Source of the DNA: Nitriliruptorales bacterium
GTDB lineage: Bacteria > Actinomycetota > Nitriliruptoria > Euzebyales > Egibacteraceae
Assembly (NCBI GenBank): GCA_007119305.1
Contig: SKPY01000133.1
Span: forward strand, 1-32,597
Direction of reading: 5' to 3'
DNA length: 32,597 bases
The notes beneath the pieces are model-generated. The model did not search any database. It was not told where the DNA came from and saw only the letters and a list, made by a program, of their open reading frames with translations. The position numbers and the translations under genes were made by a program. Below are positions 23,591 to 31,560 of this stretch, piece after piece. How positions within the stretch are numbered: position 1 is the stretch's first letter; each line of letters starts with the position of its first letter.

Positions 23591-23699
23591 TTGCGTCACG
23601 CGCTTCTGAGGCGTCACCACACCGCGAAAGACGGCCATGGCCGTCACTCGGGGCCGCTTGGGCAACAATAGATCTGGCGAGCGCATCGGGGAGCCGTCG

Positions 23700-24479
23700 A
23701 TGATCCGCATTCTGGAGCACGCGTTCACCCTGTTGGAGTCATTGGTCAACACCGACCATCCGCTGGACACGCAGGAGGCGGCTGCCGTTCTCGACATCTC
23801 CGAGCCCGAAGCCGAGCGCATTCTCGCCACACTCGTGCGCCAGGGGTATGCAGCCCGTGACCCTCAGCGTGGGACGTACGTCCTCGGCTCCCGTTGTTTC
23901 GAGCTGGCGGGGCTCGCCCGCGGGACCCGGGATCTGCGGACCGCAGCGTTGCCGTATCTCGTCGAGCTGAGCCACGGGGTGCACGAGACCGTGCACCTCG
24001 GCATCTACCACGCGAGTGACGTGGTCTACATCGCACAGCTCGAGCGGTCAGATACCGCGGACGGCCCCATCGCTCACATCGGGGTGCGCGCCCCAGGCTT
24101 CTGCGTCTCCGTGGGGCGAGTCCTGCTCGCGTACCAGCCGCCCTACGAGCTCGACCGGGTACTCTCCACCCAGCCGCTGCCGCAGTACACGAGCGACACG
24201 GTGACCAACCGCGACGCCCTGCTCGCGGAGCTGGCAGACACGTGCCGGCGCGGCTATGCCATCAACCGCGGGAGCTGGCGTGAAGGCGTCTGCGGTGTCG
24301 CCGCACCGGTCCGCGACCACTCCGGTGCAGTGGTCGCCGGCGTCGGCTGCTGCGTGCCCCTCGATCGCTTCGATGACGCACCCGACGCGCCCCTGGTGAC
24401 GGCGACCCGCTCGACGGCCGTGCAGATCTCAGCTGCGCTCGGCTACCGGCCGCTCGCGGTGGCCCAGCCGACCGTCTAG
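23700..24479 (+). CDS. IclR-family transcriptional regulator (second of two)
   Basis: The 259-residue protein has an N-terminal winged helix-turn-helix (about 1-65, IRILEHAFTLLESL with ILATLVRQGYAARD) and a C-terminal IclR effector domain. The ATG at 23700 is preferred because it gives the normal family N-terminus and has GGGGAG seven bases upstream; an in-frame ATG at 23637 would add 21 residues. The protein differs clearly in sequence from the IclR at 7276-8112. It lies between the Mo-hydroxylase operon and the lactonase gene, and probably controls one or both and itself through the palindrome at 23575-23590. Confidence 0.9.
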   Translation: MIRILEHAFTLLESLVNTDHPLDTQEAAAVLDISEPEAERILATLVRQGYAARDPQRGTYVLGSRCFELAGLARGTRDLRTAALPYLVELSHGVHETVHLGIYHASDVVYIAQLERSDTADGPIAHIGVRAPGFCVSVGRVLLAYQPPYELDRVLSTQPLPQYTSDTVTNRDALLAELADTCRRGYAINRGSWREGVCGVAAPVRDHSGAVVAGVGCCVPLDRFDDAPDAPLVTATRSTAVQISAALGYRPLAVAQPTV

Positions 24480-24538
24480 GCACGCTGCTCAGTGCCGGCG
24501 CACTCAGTCCGAACCGCGGATTTCCTTTTCCGACGCTG

Positions 24539-24568
24539 TTGCCACCGTCCAGCGAGCCGGGGTAGCCT
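24539..24568 (+). promoter_or_regulatory. Candidate promoter of the lactonase gene
   Basis: TTGCCA (24539-24544) and TAGCCT (24563-24568) are 18 bp apart, with an expected start about 20 nt before the ATG at 24597. The -10 fits TANNNT only, so this is moderate evidence. Confidence 0.35.
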
Positions 24569-24596
24569 CCTGCGGTTGAAGCGGAGCCGGTTGCAG

Positions 24597-25571
24597 ATGG
24601 ACCGGAAGCCAGCATCCGTACCGCCGCTTCCCCTGACCGACGAGCTTGAACACTGGGGTGTACACATGGGTCTCAAGGCTGATTCCGCGGCGATGCACGA
24701 CCTCGCAGCCCGCGGGGCTGCAGCGCAGCAAGTTGCGAGCGGCTTCACGTTCACTGAGGGGCCGATCTGGTTCGCGGACGGCTCCTACCTGCTGTTCAGC
24801 GACATGCCGGGGGACGTGCGCCGACGCTACGACCCCGGCGAGGGTGTCCGCGAAGTCATGCGGCCGAGCAACAAGGGCAACGGCATGACCATCGACAACG
24901 ACGGCAACCTGATCGTCTGCGAGCACTCGACGAGCTCGGTGGTCCGCGAGCGTCCGGATGGCACCCGCGAGGCGGCGGCCACCCACTACCAGGGGCAGGA
25001 ACTCAACTCGCCCAACGACGTGGTGGTCAAGTCGGACGGCTCCATCTACTTCTCGGACCCGACCTTCGGGCGCATGCCGGGGTTCGGTGTCGAACGCGAG
25101 CAGGAGCTCGACTTCCAGGGGGTGTTTCGGGTCCCGCCTGGCGGTGGCGAGGTCGAGCTCGTCATGGGGGACTTCGAACAGCCCAACGGCCTGTGCTTCT
25201 CACCGGACGAGTCGTTGCTCTACATCAACGACACACCGCGGGCGCACATCCGGGTATTCGATGTCCAGCCCGACGGCTCAGTGACGAACGACCGCGTCTT
25301 CGCGGACGGCATCGGCGACGGTGTCATCGAAAAGGGCGTCGTCGACGGGATGAAGATCGACGAGCACGGCAACGTCTACGTGACCGGCCCGGGGGGCGTG
25401 TGGGTGTTCGATGCACGCGGCAATCGCCTCGGCGTGATCGAGCTACCGGAGAACTGCGCCAATCTGAACTGGGCCGAGGACGGCTGGCAGACCCTTTACT
25501 TCACCGCCTCCACCTCCCTCTACCGCCTCGAAATGCTCGTTGCAGGTAACCGGCTCGGCTATATGCGCTGA
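24597..25571 (+). CDS. SMP-30/gluconolactonase-family hydrolase
   Basis: The 324-residue product has the six-bladed propeller pattern of the family: FTEGPIWFADGSYLLFSDMPG, the metal-site regions ELNSPNDVVVKSDGSIYFSDP and QPNGLCFSPDE, and the C-terminal NCANLNWAEDGWQTLYFTAS. These cytoplasmic enzymes open aldonolactones or other lactones using a divalent metal. The ATG at 24597 has GGAG ten bases upstream; an ATG at 24666 would give a 301-residue protein closer to the usual length. It may follow its own promoter and is 49 bp before the isochorismatase-fold gene. A lactonase suits the sugar-acid enzymes encoded convergently at 26-32 kb. Confidence 0.9.
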   Translation: MDRKPASVPPLPLTDELEHWGVHMGLKADSAAMHDLAARGAAAQQVASGFTFTEGPIWFADGSYLLFSDMPGDVRRRYDPGEGVREVMRPSNKGNGMTIDNDGNLIVCEHSTSSVVRERPDGTREAAATHYQGQELNSPNDVVVKSDGSIYFSDPTFGRMPGFGVEREQELDFQGVFRVPPGGGEVELVMGDFEQPNGLCFSPDESLLYINDTPRAHIRVFDVQPDGSVTNDRVFADGIGDGVIEKGVVDGMKIDEHGNVYVTGPGGVWVFDARGNRLGVIELPENCANLNWAEDGWQTLYFTASTSLYRLEMLVAGNRLGYMR

Positions 25572-25620
25572 CGTCGCCCATACCGTCCCGCGCCCACGTT
25601 CGCAACCAGGAGGAACCGCC

Positions 25621-26247
25621 ATGAGTGACACTGCCACGCGCCTGAGACTCGATCCCGGCCGCACCGCCCTCATCATCCAGGACATGCAGAACGACGTCGT
25701 CACCGAGGGTGGCGCCTTTGCTGACGCGGGGCCCGCAGCACACGCCAAGAGCCAGAACACCGTGGAGAACCTGGTGCGTCTCGCCGATGCCTTGCGCGCC
25801 AGCGGCGGTGCGGTCATCCACGTGTGGTACATGGTGGAGAAGGGCTGCCGGGGCCAGGCGACCAACGCCCCGTTGTTCCAAGGGCTGAAGGACTCCGGGG
25901 CGATGGAGCGTGGCTCCTGGGGTGCGGCACCCTGCGCAGGGCTGGAACCGCAGGAGGGTGACTTCGTCGTCGAGAAGATGCGCATGAACCCCTTCTATGG
26001 CAGCACCCTCCAGACCATCCTGCAGGGTCTCGGCATCACCGCCGTCATCAGCGGCGGTGCGCTCACGAACATGGCTGTCGAGCACACGGCACGCCACGCG
26101 GCGGACGCCGGCTACGAGGTCGTCATGCCGTTGGACGGGACGGCGACCTTCAATGACGACTGGCAACGGGCCGCGTTCGAGTACGCGTTGGCCAACGTCT
26201 CGACCATCGCCACGTGCGACGAGATCATCGCCGCGCTGCAGCGCTGA
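25621..26247 (+). CDS. Isochorismatase-fold hydrolase lacking the catalytic cysteine
   Basis: The 208-residue protein has the cysteine-hydrolase fold: IIQDMQNDV with D21, VVEKMRMNPF with K119, and the loop ISGGALTNMAVEHTARHA. In amidases of this family the loop reads TNxCVExTARxA; here that cysteine is A152 (codon gct). Without the nucleophile a normal amidase or nicotinamidase mechanism is not expected. EntB and PhzD type isochorismatases, which cleave a vinyl ether, also lack it. AGGAGG stands eight bases before the ATG at 25621. The gene converges on the FAH-fold gene with only 6 bp between stops. It might be a lyase-like hydrolase or a non-catalytic homologue. Confidence 0.88.
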   Translation: MSDTATRLRLDPGRTALIIQDMQNDVVTEGGAFADAGPAAHAKSQNTVENLVRLADALRASGGAVIHVWYMVEKGCRGQATNAPLFQGLKDSGAMERGSWGAAPCAGLEPQEGDFVVEKMRMNPFYGSTLQTILQGLGITAVISGGALTNMAVEHTARHAADAGYEVVMPLDGTATFNDDWQRAAFEYALANVSTIATCDEIIAALQR

Positions 26248-26253
26248 CCGGGA

Positions 26254-27129
26254 TCACGCTGACCTGGGCGGCGGGGCTGCGCCGACCTGCTCGACACCGT
26301 TGCGCAACTCGCCAAGCCCGGTGATGGCGATGCGCACGTCGTCACCGGGCCGCAGGGTGAAGTCGTCCTCGGGCACGATGGCGGTGCCGGTGAGGAGCAC
26401 GGCCCCATAGGGGAAGTCCTGGGCGAGGTAGAGCCAGCGGATGAGCTCCTCGGGGGTGCGCGTCATCGTTGCGACGTGCACCTCATCGGTGTACACGCTG
26501 GACCCATCCCGGGTGACCTCGAGGGTGATGCGCATGGCATCGACCGGGGGGGCTTCCTCGGTGGGCACGAGACACGGTCCCACGGCACAGCTACCCCGGA
26601 ACACCTTGGCCTGCGGCAGATACAACGTGTTCTCGCCCTCGATGCTGCGTGACGACACGTCGTTGCCGATGCTGTAAGCGACGATCTGCCCGGACCGGTC
26701 CGCCACCAGGGCCAGCTCCGGTTCAGGCACGTCCCAGCCGGAGTCGGCCCGCACACCCACCCGGGCGCCCGGACCGACCGCCCGTCCTGGAGCCGCCTTG
26801 AAGAACAGCTCGGGACGTGCGGCCTCGTAGACCCGATCGTAGGCGTCCGGTGCTTGGGATTCGTGCATCCTTGCGTCACGGCTGCGCGGATACGTGACAC
26901 CCGCAGCCCACACCTCCTGACGATCGAGCGGGGCAAGCACCGGCGTGCCGACGGGCACGGAGCCGGCGACCCGTGCAGCGAGGGCTTCAGCCAGCTGGGC
27001 CGCCGCGTCCTCAGCCCCGAGGATGCCGTCGAGCGTCAGCTCTGGCGGCAGCAGCTCGGAAGGCCCTTCGACCGCCGGCCCGCGTGCCAGCCGAGCGACG
27101 CCGTCGACCATGACCTTCCACAGTGCCAT
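26254..27129 (-). CDS. FAH-fold enzyme, 2-keto-3-deoxy-D-arabinonate dehydratase (AraD1/KdaD)-like
   Basis: The 291-residue protein is in the fumarylacetoacetate hydrolase superfamily, with the metal-site stretch DVPEPELALVAD and GNDVSSRSIEGEN. The segments VWAAGVTYPRSRDARMHES and YDRVYEAARPELFFKA resemble the branch that dehydrates 2-keto-3-deoxy pentonates to 2-oxoglutarate semialdehyde. That fits the ketoglutarate-semialdehyde-type dehydrogenase in the same operon. AGGAGG is five bases before the ATG at 27129. It is the last gene of the operon and nearly touches the convergent isochorismatase-fold gene. The exact substrate is inferred from remembered family resemblance. Confidence 0.85.
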   Translation of the reverse strand: MALWKVMVDGVARLARGPAVEGPSELLPPELTLDGILGAEDAAAQLAEALAARVAGSVPVGTPVLAPLDRQEVWAAGVTYPRSRDARMHESQAPDAYDRVYEAARPELFFKAAPGRAVGPGARVGVRADSGWDVPEPELALVADRSGQIVAYSIGNDVSSRSIEGENTLYLPQAKVFRGSCAVGPCLVPTEEAPPVDAMRITLEVTRDGSSVYTDEVHVATMTRTPEELIRWLYLAQDFPYGAVLLTGTAIVPEDDFTLRPGDDVRIAITGLGELRNGVEQVGAAPPPRSA

Positions 27130-27159
27130 ACGCTCCTCCTCAAAGGTGTGCGACCCCTG

Positions 27160-27915
27160 CTAGACAGCGGTCATGCCGCCGTCCATGATCAAGGCGCTGC
27201 CGTTGACGAACCGAGCTTCCGGGCTCGCGAGGAAGGCGATGCCCGCCGCGACCTCCTCGGGTGAGCCCATCCGGCCGTCCAGCTGACGGGCTTCCATTGC
27301 CGCGCGCGCCGCGTCCGGGTCAGGCGCGCTGGCGAGGATCTTCCCGATCCACTCCGTGTCCACCGTGCCTGGACAGACCGCGTTGACCCGGATGCCCTCG
27401 GCGGCGTGGTCCGCCGCGATCGCGCGCGTCAGGCCGATGACCCCCGCCTTCGAGGCGCAATAGGCCGCACGGCGCCGCACCCCGACGATCCCGGCAACCG
27501 ACGAGACGTTCACGATGACCCCCTCGCCTCGTGCGACCATATGCGGCAGCACGACACGGCAGGTGTGGAACACCCCGCCCAGGTTGACGCCAATCGTCCG
27601 TTCCCAATCGGCCACTGACGTCTCAGGCGTCGTCGCCGCGACGCCCACGCCGGCGTTGTTCACGAGGAGGTCTGGGACACCTTCCTCCACTACGACCTCC
27701 GCCAGCACCGCTTCCAGCGCCGCCACGTCGGTGAGGTCGACCACGCGAACGGTGAACTGCCCGCTGGGCGCCGTGTCGGCGGTCCGGGCCAAGCCCGCTT
27801 CGTCGATGTCGAGCCCGCACACCCGGTAGCCCTCCGCGACGAGGCGGTGCGAGGTCGCGCGTCCGATCCCGGAGCCGGCTCCGGTGACGATCGCCGTCCG
27901 CTCGTGCTGCGTCAC
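27160..27915 (-). CDS. SDR-family oxidoreductase
   Basis: This 251-residue classical SDR has TGAGSGIG (11-18), NNAG (86-89), VSS (137-139), Y152-x3-K156 and the C-terminal MDGGMTAV. In sugar-acid operons such an SDR commonly oxidises a sugar to its lactone or a 2-keto-3-deoxy acid to its 2,4-diketo form, which an FAH-fold hydrolase then cleaves. The neighbour that overlaps it is such a hydrolase. The GTG at 27915 overlaps that gene's stop as GTGA; the longer open frame to 28254 is read-through. Confidence 0.9.
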   Translation of the reverse strand: MTQHERTAIVTGAGSGIGRATSHRLVAEGYRVCGLDIDEAGLARTADTAPSGQFTVRVVDLTDVAALEAVLAEVVVEEGVPDLLVNNAGVGVAATTPETSVADWERTIGVNLGGVFHTCRVVLPHMVARGEGVIVNVSSVAGIVGVRRRAAYCASKAGVIGLTRAIAADHAAEGIRVNAVCPGTVDTEWIGKILASAPDPDAARAAMEARQLDGRMGSPEEVAAGIAFLASPEARFVNGSALIMDGGMTAV

Positions 27916-28772
27916 GGCGCCGGCCTGCACGTCTGTCGTTGCAGACCCAGCCCGCTGATCTCGAGCTCGACCACGTCCCCGTCGTTCAGGAAGCGCGGTG
28001 GGTCCTGCCCGGCGCCCACCCCCGCCGGCGTGCCCGTGTTGATCAGGTCCCCCGGTTCGAGGACGAAGAACTGGCTTAGGTACCAGACGAGATGCGGCAC
28101 GTCGAAGATCATCAGCGCGGTCGAGCCCTGCTGCTGCGGCGCCCCGTTGAGCCGCAACGTGAGCTTCAGATCCTGCACGTCGGGGAGCTCGTCGGGCGTC
28201 ACAAGCCAGGGACCGAGGGGGTTGAACGTCTCGCACGACTTGCCCTTGATCCACTGACCCCCGCGCTCGAGCTGGAAGCTCCGCTCCGACACATCATGGG
28301 ACACGCAGTAGCCGGCGATCACCGCGCTGGCCGCGTCGCGGTCGGGCAGGTAACGACCCTCGGCACCGATCACCACGCCCAACTCCACCTCGAAATCCAC
28401 CTTCTGCGCGTTGCGCGGGAGATAGATGTCATCGTAGGGACCCACGACCGTGTTCGTCGTCTTGCCGAACACCACGGGTTCTTCAGGCACCGCCATGGCC
28501 GACTCGCGGGCATGGTCGGAGTAGTTGAGGCCGATGCACAACACCTTGTGAGGCCGCGCGATGGGAGCGCCGATGCGCTGGTCCGCGAGCGCGATCCGCG
28601 GCAGCTCGTTCTCGTCCCGCTGCAACGCGCGCTCCAAGCGGGCGAGGCCGTCCGCAGCGAAGAACACGGGACCGAAGTCGTCCACGACCCCTGACACGTC
28701 GAGGGCCGTCTCGTCGTCCACCAACACCGCTGGACGTTCCGCCCCGCTGGGGCCGACCCGCAGCAGTCGCAT
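27912..28772 (-). CDS. FAH-family hydrolase, 2,4-diketo-3-deoxy-sugar-acid hydrolase-like
   Basis: The 286-residue protein opens MRLLRVGPSGAERPAVLVDD, then has KVLCIGLNYSDHA, the metal ligand region KVDFEVELGVVIG, SHDVSERSFQ and GDLINTGTPAGVG. This is the common layout of acylpyruvate and 2,4-diketo-3-deoxy-L-rhamnonate or fuconate hydrolases. These cleave a carbon-carbon bond to release pyruvate. AAGGAG lies about nine bases before the ATG at 28772. It follows the dehydrogenase gene by 28 bp and overlaps the SDR gene by 4 bp. Confidence 0.9.
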   Translation of the reverse strand: MRLLRVGPSGAERPAVLVDDETALDVSGVVDDFGPVFFAADGLARLERALQRDENELPRIALADQRIGAPIARPHKVLCIGLNYSDHARESAMAVPEEPVVFGKTTNTVVGPYDDIYLPRNAQKVDFEVELGVVIGAEGRYLPDRDAASAVIAGYCVSHDVSERSFQLERGGQWIKGKSCETFNPLGPWLVTPDELPDVQDLKLTLRLNGAPQQQGSTALMIFDVPHLVWYLSQFFVLEPGDLINTGTPAGVGAGQDPPRFLNDGDVVELEISGLGLQRQTCRPAP

Positions 28773-28800
28773 ACGCGTTCGCTCCTTCTCTCGCGCCGGC

Positions 28801-30405
28801 TCAGCGCGTCACGGGATCCGTCGTCACCTCGCCGTTGACGAGTCGGGGCACGCCGAGCGGGTTGGCGTCCCGCAACACCGGTGGCAGCAGCTCGTTGGGG
28901 GCGTTCTGGTATGCCACGGGCCGTTGGAACCGACGGATTGCGGTGATCCCCACGGACGTGTGCTGCGCTGCCGTTGTGGCTGGGTACGGCCCGCCGTGGT
29001 GCTGGGCCGCAGCCACCGCGACACCCGTGGGGAAGCCGTTCCAGATGAGGCGGCCTGCTTTCTCGCGCAGCCGTGTGGTCAGCTCGTCGAGCTCGTCGAA
29101 CTCGGCCTCCACACCGTGGACCGTCGCGGTGAGACTGCCCTCCAGCGCGTCAGCGGCCTCGAGCATGCGCTCCGACGCTGTGCGCACCACGATGGATGCG
29201 GGCCCGAAGTGCTCCTCGAGCAGCTCAGGCGTCGCAAGCAGCGTGTCGAGCTGCACCTGCAGCAGCGTGGGCGCCAGGGACCAACCGGCGTCACCCGGTG
29301 TCGGACCCTCGACCACCGTCTCCACGCCCTCGAGCTGCTTCGTGCGCCCGAGCTGGTCGAGGAGCGCCTGCCGGATCCCCGCGTTCAAGAGCGGGGAGGC
29401 CTCGTGGTCGCGGAGCCGCTCGGAGATCTCCTCGACCAGGTGGTCACCGTGCTCGTCGGCGGGCACGAAGATCAGGCCGGGCTTCGTGCAGAACTGGCCG
29501 GCACCGAGCGTCATGGAGCCGGCATAGCCCGCGGCGATCTCCTCAGCGCGCGCAGCCGCCGCGCCGGGCGACACGAACACAGGGTTGAGGCTGCCCATCT
29601 CCGCGTACACCGGTATCGGCTCGTCACGTCCGGTACCGAGGTCGAACAGGGCCCGGCCAACCTTCGACGAGCCCGTGAACCCCACGGCCTTGACCTTCTC
29701 AGCTAGCACGAGCGCGCGCCCAACCTCGGGCTGGCGGCCCTGCACCATCGAGAAGGTGCCGTCCGGCAGACCGCTGCGCCCGGCGGCCGCGATGATCGCA
29801 CGAGCCGAGAGCTCGGACGTCCCCGGGTGGGACGGGTGCGCCTTTGCGATGACAGGGCAGCCCGCGGCCAGGGCAGAGGCCGTGTCTCCGCCGGGCACGC
29901 TGAACGCCAGCGGGAAGTTGCTCGCCCCAAAGACCGCTACGGGGCCGACGGGGATGAGCATGCGGCGCAGATCCGGCTGCGGTGGTGTCGCCGAGGGGTC
30001 GGCGGTGTCGATGATCGCCTCGAAGTGGCGGCCCCCCTCGACGAGCTCGGCGAAGGCTCGCAGCTGCCCGCAGGTGCGAGCCCGCTCCCCCGCGAGCCGC
30101 GTCTCGCCGAGCGCCGTCTCGAAGTCCGCCTGCGCGATGAGGGTGTCACCAAGCGCCTCGAGCTCGTCGGCGGCGGCGCGCAAGAACGCCGCGATGGTCG
30201 CCGGCTCGAGGTCCGCGAGCACGCCGGCGGCCTCGGCAGCCGCTGCCGCGGCCCGCTCCACCTCGGCGGAGGTGGCGTCATGGAACCGCACCGACCCTTC
30301 CTGGCCGGTGCGGGGATCGACGGCCGCGAACGTCTCATCGCGTCGGCGCGACTCTCCACCGGCGATGAGGTTCGCACCCGTCAGGGTGGCGGTGTCGTGT
30401 TCCAT
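28801..30405 (-). CDS. Aldehyde dehydrogenase (NADP+), 2-oxoglutarate-semialdehyde dehydrogenase type
   Basis: The 534-residue enzyme belongs to the long ALDH branch with VFGASNFPLAFSVPGGD, the catalytic glutamate in AEMGSLNP and the nucleophile in GAGQFCTKPG. This branch includes ketoglutarate-semialdehyde dehydrogenases and related fatty-aldehyde enzymes. Beside a KdaD-like dehydratase, the first activity is the likelier: 2-oxoglutarate semialdehyde to 2-oxoglutarate. GGGAG lies about ten bases before the ATG at 30405; the open frame to 30540 overlaps the next gene upstream and is not protein-like. Confidence 0.9.
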   Translation of the reverse strand: MEHDTATLTGANLIAGGESRRRDETFAAVDPRTGQEGSVRFHDATSAEVERAAAAAAEAAGVLADLEPATIAAFLRAAADELEALGDTLIAQADFETALGETRLAGERARTCGQLRAFAELVEGGRHFEAIIDTADPSATPPQPDLRRMLIPVGPVAVFGASNFPLAFSVPGGDTASALAAGCPVIAKAHPSHPGTSELSARAIIAAAGRSGLPDGTFSMVQGRQPEVGRALVLAEKVKAVGFTGSSKVGRALFDLGTGRDEPIPVYAEMGSLNPVFVSPGAAAARAEEIAAGYAGSMTLGAGQFCTKPGLIFVPADEHGDHLVEEISERLRDHEASPLLNAGIRQALLDQLGRTKQLEGVETVVEGPTPGDAGWSLAPTLLQVQLDTLLATPELLEEHFGPASIVVRTASERMLEAADALEGSLTATVHGVEAEFDELDELTTRLREKAGRLIWNGFPTGVAVAAAQHHGGPYPATTAAQHTSVGITAIRRFQRPVAYQNAPNELLPPVLRDANPLGVPRLVNGEVTTDPVTR

Positions 30406-30484
30406 GCTGCGTGCTCCCGGATCGCGGACGGACAGGTTGTGTGGGGGAGCGGGCGGCTGGCGCCATCGTGAGCTCGAGCGTCGG

Positions 30485-31378
30485 TCACTCGGCGAGGTGG
30501 GGCGCATGGCGCTTGAGCAGCCCGAGGCCGATGGCCGCACGGCGCACCCGCTCCTCCGCCGTGGCGACGACGACCTGGTGCAGATGGCCGCCGGAGGGAT
30601 AGATGCCAGGAGCGTTGCGGACCGTGAACTTCAGGTGTACCGGGGCGGCGATCCGGACGATCTCGGGGATGTCGTAGTGGCGGACCGGCCCGCCGAAGTC
30701 GTCGGCACCCTCTATGTAGATGTCGAGCGGCGCCGAGACGGCGTCGCGTATGCTCGCGATCTGCTCCAGCGTGAGGTCCACCGGCAGGTTGATCGTGGTG
30801 GCCCCGAGGTCTTCGAGCACGCGTGCGGTCGCCGGGTTGGCCGCCGGCAGCGACACGGAGGTCTTCAGCACGAGTTCTGCGGGCAGCTGGCCGTCGGCCC
30901 TCATCCGCGCGAGGACCCAGAGCTGCCCGAGGTCCGCCACGAGCACGCTGCGCAGCCCCAGATCACAGCCGCGGATGACGTCCTCCACCCCGTAGACGAG
31001 CTGGCGGGCGCCGCGCAACGACCCGGCAACGACCCGGCCGGTGTCGGCGCGGACCTGCGCGCCGATGTCCCAGGCCGCCCGCGGGCCGACGAACAGGCAC
31101 ACCTCGATGTCGTGCTCGGCCCCGAGCTTCACCATGCGCTCGATCTCGGCGTCGGTCTGCAGCATGATGCCGCTGCCCTGACTGATCCGGTGCACGGGCA
31201 CGTCGTAGCTGGCCGCAGCGTCCAGCACGGCCTGGAAGGCGTCGGGGCCCTCCACGGAGGGGATCTCGATGTGATAGCGGGCGCCATCCGCGAAGCGGCC
31301 CTCGGCCTCGGGCAGCGCGCCGCCGTCGGCTGCGGGCAGCCCCAGGCTTGTGGTCAGCCACTCTCGCGTCGCCTGCAT
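30485..31378 (-). CDS. U32-like TIM-barrel protein of unknown function
   Basis: The 297-residue protein is a probable alpha-beta barrel. Its core, SVLVADLGQLWVLAR, LVLKTSVSLPAANPATARVLEDLGATTINLPVDLTLEQI and APLDIYIEGADDFGGP, resembles the collagenase-like U32 family, including the elder-strand pattern and 'leucine/elevated Glu' segment. The U32 C-terminal cysteines are not obvious, so it may not bind iron-sulfur or act as a peptidase. It could be an unusual aldolase or lyase of the operon. AAGGAAG lies about six bases before the ATG at 31378. An in-frame ATG at 31432 would run across the palindrome at 31405-31419. Confidence 0.6.
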   Translation of the reverse strand: MQATREWLTTSLGLPAADGGALPEAEGRFADGARYHIEIPSVEGPDAFQAVLDAAASYDVPVHRISQGSGIMLQTDAEIERMVKLGAEHDIEVCLFVGPRAAWDIGAQVRADTGRVVAGSLRGARQLVYGVEDVIRGCDLGLRSVLVADLGQLWVLARMRADGQLPAELVLKTSVSLPAANPATARVLEDLGATTINLPVDLTLEQIASIRDAVSAPLDIYIEGADDFGGPVRHYDIPEIVRIAAPVHLKFTVRNAPGIYPSGGHLHQVVVATAEERVRRAAIGLGLLKRHAPHLAE

Positions 31379-31404
31379 CAGCTTCCTTGCTCTCGGGGAC
31401 TCGC

Positions 31405-31419
31405 CGTCCACAGTGGACG
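31405..31419. promoter_or_regulatory. Perfect 15-bp palindrome, candidate operator
   Basis: CGTCCAC-A-GTGGACG is a perfect 7+1+7 inverted repeat, 27 to 41 bases before the U32-like ATG and downstream of the proposed start point. The shape fits a dimeric repressor site. The regulator is unknown. Confidence 0.45.
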
Positions 31420-31486
31420 CCGCGGCGGTCACTGCAGCCTGTCACACCCCAGGAGACACCGCGCCACCGTGTGGCCGTTGCCACGG

Positions 31487-31515
31487 TTTTTACAGGATGC
31501 ATCGTGCGCGAACAA
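31487..31515 (-). promoter_or_regulatory. Candidate promoter of the U32-like/KGSADH/FAH genes
   Basis: On the minus strand TTGTTC (31515-31510) and TAAAAA (31492-31487) are 17 bp apart. The A-run is exceptional in this GC-rich sequence. Transcription would begin near 31480, about 100 nt before the ATG at 31378. Confidence 0.4.
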
Positions 31516-31519
31516 CTCC
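31498..31519. promoter_or_regulatory. Motif shared with 18146-18167, candidate operator
   Basis: It carries TGCATCGTG-N2-CGAAC-N3-TCC in the same orientation as the copy in the livH leader. Here it covers the -35 box and most of the spacer of the promoter above, so a bound protein would block or recruit RNA polymerase. Confidence 0.35.
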
Positions 31520-31560
31520 CCGTGTCTTCCGGGGGCCCGCCGCACGGCCGGTCGCGACCG

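Larger units (their letters stand above)
31379..31560. other. 182-bp intergenic control region inside the catabolic operon
   Basis: Between the RraA-family and U32-like genes lie a minus-strand promoter-like pair (31487-31515), a perfect 15-bp palindrome (31405-31419) and the 22-nt motif shared with the livH leader (31498-31519). No gene is seen. This suggests the downstream five genes have their own regulated promoter. Confidence 0.6.
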
